Below are positions 60,901 to 64,000 of a stretch of DNA of 64,000 nt, piece by piece (position 1 is the first letter of the stretch; every line of letters starts with the position of its first letter). The position numbers and the translations under genes were made by a program. The notes below the pieces were generated by a model. It made no database searches. It was not told the origin of the DNA and was given only the letters and a program-made list of their open reading frames with translations. Origin of the DNA: Mesostigma viride (taxonomy: Eukaryota > Streptophyta > Mesostigmatophyceae > Mesostigmatales > Mesostigmataceae); NCBI GenBank assembly GCA_009746045.1, contig RPFO01000231.1, positions 1,872,840 through 1,936,839 on the forward strand. The letters run 5' to 3'.

Positions 60901-63805
60901 GTGCGCGAGGGTTTGGACAACCGAAAACGTGCCAACGAGCATATCCGTGAGTGCCAGAAAATCGGCGATTTACGATGTCGAGGGTGTGAAGGATTGATGG
61001 ATATATACGATACGATACGATACGATACGATACGATACGATACGATACGACACGACACGATACGATACGATACGATACGATACGATACGATACGATACGA
61101 TACGATACGATACGATACGATACGATACGATACGATACGATACGATACGATACGATACGATACGACACGACACGACACGACACGACACGACACGACACGA
61201 CACGACACGACACGACACGACACGACACGACACGATACGATACGATACGATACGATACGATACGATACGATACGATACGATACGATACGATACGATACGA
61301 TACGATACGATACGACACGACACGATACGATACGATACGATACGATACGATACGATACGATACGATACGATACGATACGATACGATACGATACGATACGA
61401 TACGATACGATACGATACGATACGATACGATACGATACGATACGATACGATACGATACGATACGATACGATACGATACGATACGATACGATACGATACGA
61501 TACGATACGATACGATACGATACGATACGATACGATACGATACGATACGATACGATACGATACGATACGATACGATACGATACGATACGATACGATACGA
61601 TACGATACGATACGATACGATACGATACGATACGATACGATACGATACGATACGATACGACACGACACGATACGATACGATACGATACGATACGATACGA
61701 TACGATACGATACGATACGATACGATACGATACGATACGATACGATACGATACGATACGATACGATACGATACGATACGATACGATACGATACGATACGA
61801 TACGATACGATACGATACGATACGATACGATACGATACGATACGATACGATACGATACGATACGATACGATACGATACGATACGATACGATACGATACGA
61901 TACGATAGGATACGACACGACACAATATGATATGATATGATATGATATGACATGATATGATACGATATGATATGATATGATATGATATGATATGATATGA
62001 TATGATATGATATGATATGATATGATATGATATGATATGATATGATATGATATGATATGATATGATATGATATGATATGATATGATATGATATGATATGA
62101 TATGATATGATATGATATGATATGATATGATATGATATGATATTGCATCATCATAATAGAAGCAAAAGCTGGTAAGGAATGCCATGTCTCCGCTGTGAGG
62201 GAATGGCGCGAAAAGACGCCAGTACAAGAAATAACCATGATGCAGGACTGTCACGAGCCTGTTGGTGTAGTCGCCACTGTCCAACACCGACCATACTAGG
62301 ACTGCTGTTGTAAGAGACAAAAGAGAAGAAAGTGATTAGGAATCAACCCACCGCAATAAGCCTCTTGTTGTAGTCGTCACTGTCCAACACCGACCATACT
62401 AGGACTGCTGTGGTAAGAGACAAAAGAGATGAAAGTGATTAGGAATCAACCCACCGCAATAAGCCTCTTGGTGTAGTCGTCACAGTCCAGCACGGACTCT
62501 CGTAGCTCCAGCGCTTTATACTGGCCGATGCAACCCAACCCCACACACATGTCACGCCCGCCACAGCCCGTGATGGACAACCACCAACGCAGGAGCTTGG
62601 ATCGTATGAATTGTAGGATTGGTCCATGTAACAGGCTTACAAGGACCCAGATAACAACATACAACCCAGATAAAGGGACCCATATGACGACCCATACAAC
62701 GATCCTACGACGGCCCATACAACAATCTATATCACGACCTGTCACCTGTGCAATAACATATACACGAGCCCTAAGATGGTCTACATAATGGAGCATTCAA
62801 CGAGACATGTTTATATATGTCACTGCTATATACTGACCATATCATCATCTCCAACACGTCCTTCATTTTCATTTTCACCTTGCAAGCGTGGAGCTCAAGG
62901 GGGGCAGAGAGAGTGTTTCTCCGCCCCACCTTTGCCCCCTACTTCCCCACACGCAACGTTTGCATCGTGCAGGGCTCTGTCTAGAGTGGAGCTCAAAGAG
63001 ATGCACCGTCCTTTTGGCCACACAGCCGTCGCCCCAATTACGAAGTAACACCCTGCGTTCAACGGCCTCGCAAGGCAGCCACTTTATAAAGGGGTTTCGC
63101 CCGCGATAATGTTGCCTGCGTTCGACGACCTCGTCAGGATTCAAGCCTAATAAAAGGCTCACTCTGCCGTCTCCACCAAAAAAAGTGGAATCCCGTGTAA
63201 CGCCACCTTCATCACACACCAATCCTAGGAATCGGCTCATCCCGTAGCCAAGATAGAGCCATCACCACAACAACGTGGGAGCCACTTGCCGGTCCAACCT
63301 CACCAGAGCCAAAACATCTTACAATCGTCACCAACAGCCTGGACAACAGCCAGCCGCGGTCTGTCAACCTTCTCCATAGGATCGCAACCCACCGTGTGGT
63401 CGATGCGCGGGTGGACCTTCGTCACATGGCCTGCGACCCACCCATCGGCCATCCATCCACCTTGACAGAATCGAAATGGCACCCACCCATCGGCCGACTT
63501 TGATCTCAGGAGAAACTCAAAAAAGCCCCGGCCCGTGACAGGCTCATCGCCCAACCTTCCTACCACAGAGCGGCTTGACACTTTACTACCAATCGGTCAA
63601 CTTTCGTGGAAACAAAATGACACCCACGCCCCGATGGACCTTCATGGAAACAGAATGACACGTAACCGTCGGTCAACCTTCATGGAGACAACATGGCACT
63701 TACCCGCCGGTCCACCTTCATCTTCAACTTGAGCTCGTTCACCTGGTGCTCTTCCAAAAGCTCGCGGTTTCCTGGCCGGTCCATGAAAGACTTCAGGCTG
63801 CCCTC
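41917..63805 (-). CDS. TPR-domain protein (co-chaperone/FKBP-TPR-like C-terminus), 5' partial, 14 exons seen
   Basis: Exons, 5' to 3': 63805-63704, 62520-62455, 59939-59862, 58875-58822, 57703-57629, 55885-55761, 55726-55657, 54850-54776, 53168-53117, 51829-51785, 50310-50261, 49508-49431, 42895-42818, 42075-41917. All phases agree and give 368 residues to a TGA. The last 170 residues form TPR repeats: RRAGNEYYQEREFEQAMLLY, NRVTVLLNIAAVELECKNYG, ALELEPENSKGLLRRAKANI, DAKKDLALLKKVDPYNF. A basic helix follows (HKLMREQEEKQKKQFAAVLK), as in FKBP/SGT-type co-chaperones that bind Hsp90/Hsp70 tails. The upstream ~200 residues are mostly helical and unrecognised (LDYPVLRNVLASFNNDKDRS); no prolyl-isomerase motif is evident. 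The exon 55885 acceptor is the least certain. One donor is GC-AG (54775). Confidence 0.8.
42740..42817 (-). repeat. Decayed copy of TPR exon 13 end/donor
   Basis: The true junction CGATTCATG/GTATGCAATTCG (exon end 42818) is echoed on the minus strand near 42750 as CGGTTCATG/GCATGTGTTTTG. The copy lies about 75 bases inside the intron. Confidence 0.65.
42896..43737. repeat. Intron segment with a ~95-base tandem duplication
   Basis: GTGAGGGAAACATTGTGGTC...GGTATGAGTGTAGGGCCCTG at 42933-42978 recurs diverged at 43005-43052 (GAAGCATGGTGGTGGTCACG, GTAAGAGTGTATGGCCCTG). The remainder up to the PAT-like element has no recognised gene. Confidence 0.55.
43738..44116 (+). repeat. A1 split direct repeat
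   Basis: It starts TCGGGGTTCTCTGAAC and ends CGGTCTCTTTTGTTTT. It matches A2 over its full 379 bases. The first ~35 bases also match the reverse complement of the end of the non-autonomous element at 38094. Confidence 0.95.
44188..45246 (+). CDS. Gag-like protein of the PAT-like element, 352 residues
   Basis: First ORF of the element, with an ATG 72 bases after A1. The head is basic and Gly/Pro/Lys-rich (MPKPGRKPGSTGAGKQLPK). An acidic run EEEEEESEEED lies near residue 180, and the C-terminal half is helical (VEYLMRVVAAMLLVESQGSG). There is no zinc knuckle. The gag assignment rests on position before RT and on composition; sequence-level family membership was not seen. Confidence 0.75.
   Translation: MPKPGRKPGSTGAGKQLPKANPEVPTATKQTGKGRLGWPTQKKRLHQELSTCSGLPEVCAAFEAVLGTDWVTTVSRWSAAQLESVVGLLVDHVDGPEILAAADPNEALVAALQSARDLADSDEEEMQPPRRPTKGAKKGTKKVGSPAPSKGKAAGDVREQLLELAAIIGKQGQAGKEEEEEEESEEEDFLTKLKDALAGADGASRKPKKTKGVTLPTRAQVVNWRVQERVLPEVLEDANDNGGGIKSWIMATRQGGWRNQESRKVVMNIALAMDTLFKELGPAAGELAGVEYLMRVVAAMLLVESQGSGGWKVAGHLLALKEDASLVSNPAMKMALQSATMMEKLGKAQQTK
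45294..48370 (+). CDS. RT - RNase H - tyrosine recombinase polyprotein, split by a -1 frameshift at a C10 run
   Basis: The chosen ATG is 47 bases after the gag stop; the frame is also open upstream inside gag. RT: LRLIVNKKLG, catalytic TAKSDLVSYYY, LAMGHSHAVALG, and ITIDDLVV (the DD pair). RNase H: VVASDASSFGQGVV, HINEKEVRAA, RLVDSTAALGCLAKG, and PADGPSRG. A 2A-like REGVHPNPGP follows, then the recombinase N-domain (VKPATLMVYHRGLRSFFAWW). After ten Cs at 47758-47767 the frame shifts. The catalytic domain has YLRVSEALNL (Arg), HGLRHGGAT (HxxR), HRGRW, and the nucleophile Tyr in VAHYVGL near 48258. The function is copying element RNA to DNA and integrating it by recombination. Confidence 0.9.
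48447..48580 (+). repeat. B1 split direct repeat
   Basis: From GGGTAAGGCTAGCC to GGTTAATAGAA, the same 134 bases as B2. It contains CTTATTGTTTTAATAAAGAG, with AATAAA as a possible poly(A) signal. It directly abuts A2. Confidence 0.95.
48581..48959 (+). repeat. A2 split direct repeat
   Basis: A 379-base copy of A1 placed immediately after B1 and followed by a 33-base C-rich spacer before B2. Confidence 0.95.
48993..49126 (+). repeat. B2 split direct repeat
   Basis: A 134-base copy of B1 that forms the right end of the element. The flank resumes with AAGACCATGCG. Confidence 0.95.
49158..49412. repeat. (TGGG)n/(CGGG)n array next to a TPR-gene donor
   Basis: About 60 tetramers with two CGGG-rich blocks (49275-49287 and 49334-49384). 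On the gene strand it begins about 20 bases after the donor of exon 49431-49508. Gly-Trp-Val frames across it are artefacts. Confidence 0.95.
50060..50310 (-). repeat. Three tandem copies of a TPR exon/donor unit, one live and two decayed
   Basis: The live exon (50310-50261) encodes ELECKNYGHAVEVCAK. Downstream on the gene strand, decayed copies of its second half plus intron start lie near 50190-50150 (WHAVEICTK) and 50095-50055 (WHAVKNCMK). Shared intronic text such as AATGGCACTGGGAGCTTATC is present. The period is about 100 bases. Confidence 0.75.
50577..50722. repeat. 73-base tandem duplication
   Basis: AAAGTAACGAACAATTGTAG...GGATAGCGAATGAACCTAAAA occurs twice back to back, nearly identical. 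It is preceded by shorter CAATTGTAGTCACT echoes from 50440 onward. It lies in an intron of the TPR gene. Confidence 0.85.
52330..52965. repeat. 21-bp minisatellite, about 30 copies
   Basis: Unit GATGCATGGACGGCAGAGGGC with variants (GTGGGC, GGGTGAT, CTGGCAG) arranged in higher-order blocks. It is in the TPR-gene intron between exons 53117-53168 and 51785-51829. Because 21 is a multiple of three, long repetitive ORFs appear in several frames; they are not genes. Confidence 0.95.
53337..53420. repeat. (GT)n microsatellite
   Basis: An interrupted GT run with GC substitutions, intronic to the TPR gene. Confidence 0.9.
53985..54775 (-). repeat. Ladder of at least five decayed TPR exon-end/GC-donor copies
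   Basis: The live junction is CTATTGTACAGGAAG/GCGAGTGCACCATGC (exon end 54776). On the gene strand, copies with the same GTGCACCATGCTGCC intron start recur near 54665, 54250, 54185 and 54110, with more diverged CTGTACAGG or CCATACC versions near 54515, 54395 and 54010. A 66-base unit containing ATCCATGTTTAATATACACAGG is tandemly repeated at 54070-54240. Confidence 0.75.
54578..54627 (+). mobile_element. Solo fragment of a PAT-like A repeat
   Basis: TCGTGGTTCTCTGAACATAG followed by TTTCTTTATAGTGAGATGG closely matches the first ~50 bases of A1/A2. No B repeat or coding remnant is nearby. It sits within the exon-end ladder of the TPR intron. Confidence 0.7.
55200..55345. repeat. Tandem duplication of ~75 bases
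   Basis: AGAACCTAGTTAATAGTACT...GGCAGTGTACT..GTGTGTC...GAAAGGGAGAGGGAATTCCC occurs twice (about 55213-55281 and 55282-55350). A similar pair (AGCATGCTAAGGGAAC...GTTGGCA) lies at 55433-55570. Confidence 0.8.
55608..55658. repeat. (AC)n microsatellite overlapping a splice donor
   Basis: On the gene strand, exon 55726-55657 ends GCCGCTGGT and runs straight into (GT)n, so several GT donors two bases apart are available. Phase with the next exon selects the one after GCTGGT. Confidence 0.85.
56140..57628. repeat. 24-bp minisatellite, ~61 copies, starting at a splice donor
   Basis: Plus-strand unit CCACTATTAGCTGTGGCAGG plus TGGA, with GCTGAA, TGATAGATGCGG and similar variants. On the gene strand the first unit begins at the donor of exon 57703-57629: CTC/GTAAGTGGTCCACC. 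Open frames of 500+ codons on both strands (Ser-Gly-Pro-Pro-Ala-Thr repeats) result from the 24-base period and are not called. Confidence 0.93.
57895..57958. repeat. (AAGC)n/(AAGT)n tetranucleotide run
   Basis: GCAAGCAAGC changing to AAGTAAGTAAG, intronic to the TPR gene. Confidence 0.9.
58516..58700. repeat. 14-bp minisatellite (GTCATAGTGGTATT), ~13 copies
   Basis: Variants alternate GTGGTATT and GTGATATT; two units carry CTTTTAGTG. Intronic to the TPR gene. Confidence 0.9.
58915..59010. repeat. Short tandem GCAGGCAAACACAC repeats before a TPR acceptor
   Basis: Four diverged ~24-base units lie just upstream (gene strand) of exon 58875-58822. Confidence 0.75.
59770..60310 (-). repeat. Ladders on both sides of TPR exon 59939-59862
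   Basis: On the donor side, GCACAAGCACGTACTCCCGG is echoed three times at ~24-base steps down to 59785. On the acceptor side, a ~50-base unit (GCGCAAAGAGTGCAC...CATCGACAAAGGGGGG) repeats about five times at 59995-60195. A decayed copy of the exon start (CCTGCCAGCCTTACCTCAATG) lies near 60275-60255. Confidence 0.65.
61009..61920. repeat. (TACGA)n array with CACGA blocks
   Basis: About 182 pentamers. CACGA variants cluster in blocks at 61050-61060, 61165-61235, 61316-61325 and 61661-61670, which suggests segmental copying inside the array. Arg-Tyr-Asp-Thr-Ile frames are artefacts. Confidence 0.95.
61921..62143. repeat. (TATGA)n array
   Basis: About 45 pentamers that follow the TACGA array with a sharp change of variant after CACAATATGA; a single TACGA persists at 61961. 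Confidence 0.95.
62250..62520 (-). repeat. TPR exon 62520-62455 and two decayed exon-end/donor copies
   Basis: The live exon encodes YKALELRESVLDCDDYTKRL. The text TAAGCCTCTTG.TGTAGTCGTCAC.GTCCA.CAC recurs at 62350-62400 and 62265-62300, with the adjoining intron GTAAGAGACAAAAGAGA.GAAAGTGATTAGG. The period is about 105 bases. Confidence 0.8.
63400..63703 (-). repeat. Ladder of decayed exon-end/donor copies after TPR exon 63805-63704
   Basis: The live junction on the plus strand is TGGCACTTACCCGCCGGTCCACCTTCATC. Decayed versions follow leftward at about 63655-63690 (GACACGTAACCGTCGGTCAACC), 63617-63650 (GACACCCACGCCCCGATGGACC), 63588-63612 (CCAATCGGTCAACTTTCGTGG), 63476-63505 and 63430-63460 (ACCCACCCATCGGCC). 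Confidence 0.75.
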
Positions 63806-64000
63806 CTGCCAGGCCGAGGGAGTTGGTAGCGGTAACACAAGGAAGATAGTTATGAAATTTTGGCGCATGTCGACCCCGTCGGTCAGGCATTGCTGGAAGT
63901 TCCACGAACGCTTTTCCTGAACTATTGGGCAGGGACCGGTCGGCTACATTCGATTACAAAGTTGTCGCGTGGCTAGCTTGCTAAGCCCAGGATGCACGTT
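63806..64000 (-). other. Right-edge intron of the TPR gene, possible further exon
   Basis: Upstream of exon 63805 on the gene strand there is readable text near 63915-63860 (FQQCLTDGVDMRQNF). No donor gives a plausible intron length before the 63806 acceptor, so no exon is called. The gene's start lies beyond the window. Confidence 0.4.

Noticed and set aside
60837..62320. ORFs of 335-488 codons of Ser-Tyr-Arg-Ile-Val or Arg-Tyr-Asp-Thr-Ile
   Set aside because: A pentanucleotide array has no stop in most frames; no other coding signal.

Overview
The window looks like nuclear DNA of a green alga, probably a chlorophycean of the Chlamydomonas/Volvox type. The evidence is GC-rich exons broken by many GT-AG introns, an extensin-like (Ser-Pro-n) protein carrying a Hedgehog-type Hint domain, a Sel1-repeat/MYND-finger gene relic, and tyrosine-recombinase retrotransposons with the split repeats of the PAT/kangaroo/TOC group. 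The species cannot be fixed from sequence alone. There are no bacterial operons, rRNAs or CRISPR arrays.

Layout. 1-2178 (+): 3' part of a hydroxyproline-rich/Hint protein, two exons. 2384-2660 (-): truncated LINE 3' end. 3284-8063 (-): decayed Sel1-repeat/MYND gene, split by an ORF1-only LINE at 3412-5190 with an 11-bp target duplication. 9346-31384 (+): one giant coiled-coil gene of 23 phase-compatible exons, 2708 residues. 32455-41500: a nest of mobile elements. A LINE reverse-transcriptase gene is interrupted by a non-autonomous PAT-like element, which is itself interrupted by an ORF1-only LINE with a 7-bp target duplication; a second ORF1-only LINE with an intact ORF lies beside it on the other strand. 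41917-63805 (-): the 3' 14 exons (368 residues) of a TPR-protein gene. A complete-looking PAT-like retrotransposon (43738-49126) sits in one of its introns; other introns are filled with mini- and microsatellites.

Two themes stand out. First, in both large genes the introns repeatedly begin with one to five decaying tandem copies of the 3' end of the preceding exon plus its 5' splice site, as if introns grew by tandem duplication anchored at the donor. Several satellites (poly-G, GT, TGGG, a 24-bp minisatellite) start at or within about 30 bases of a donor. Second, the mobile elements come in autonomous/non-autonomous pairs: a full PAT-like element and a gutted relative with matching A1...B1-A2-B2 repeats, and an RT-bearing LINE and ORF1-only relatives that share its 3' hairpin and tail.

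All gene models come from reading frames, splice signals and phase agreement; no transcript or database evidence was available.
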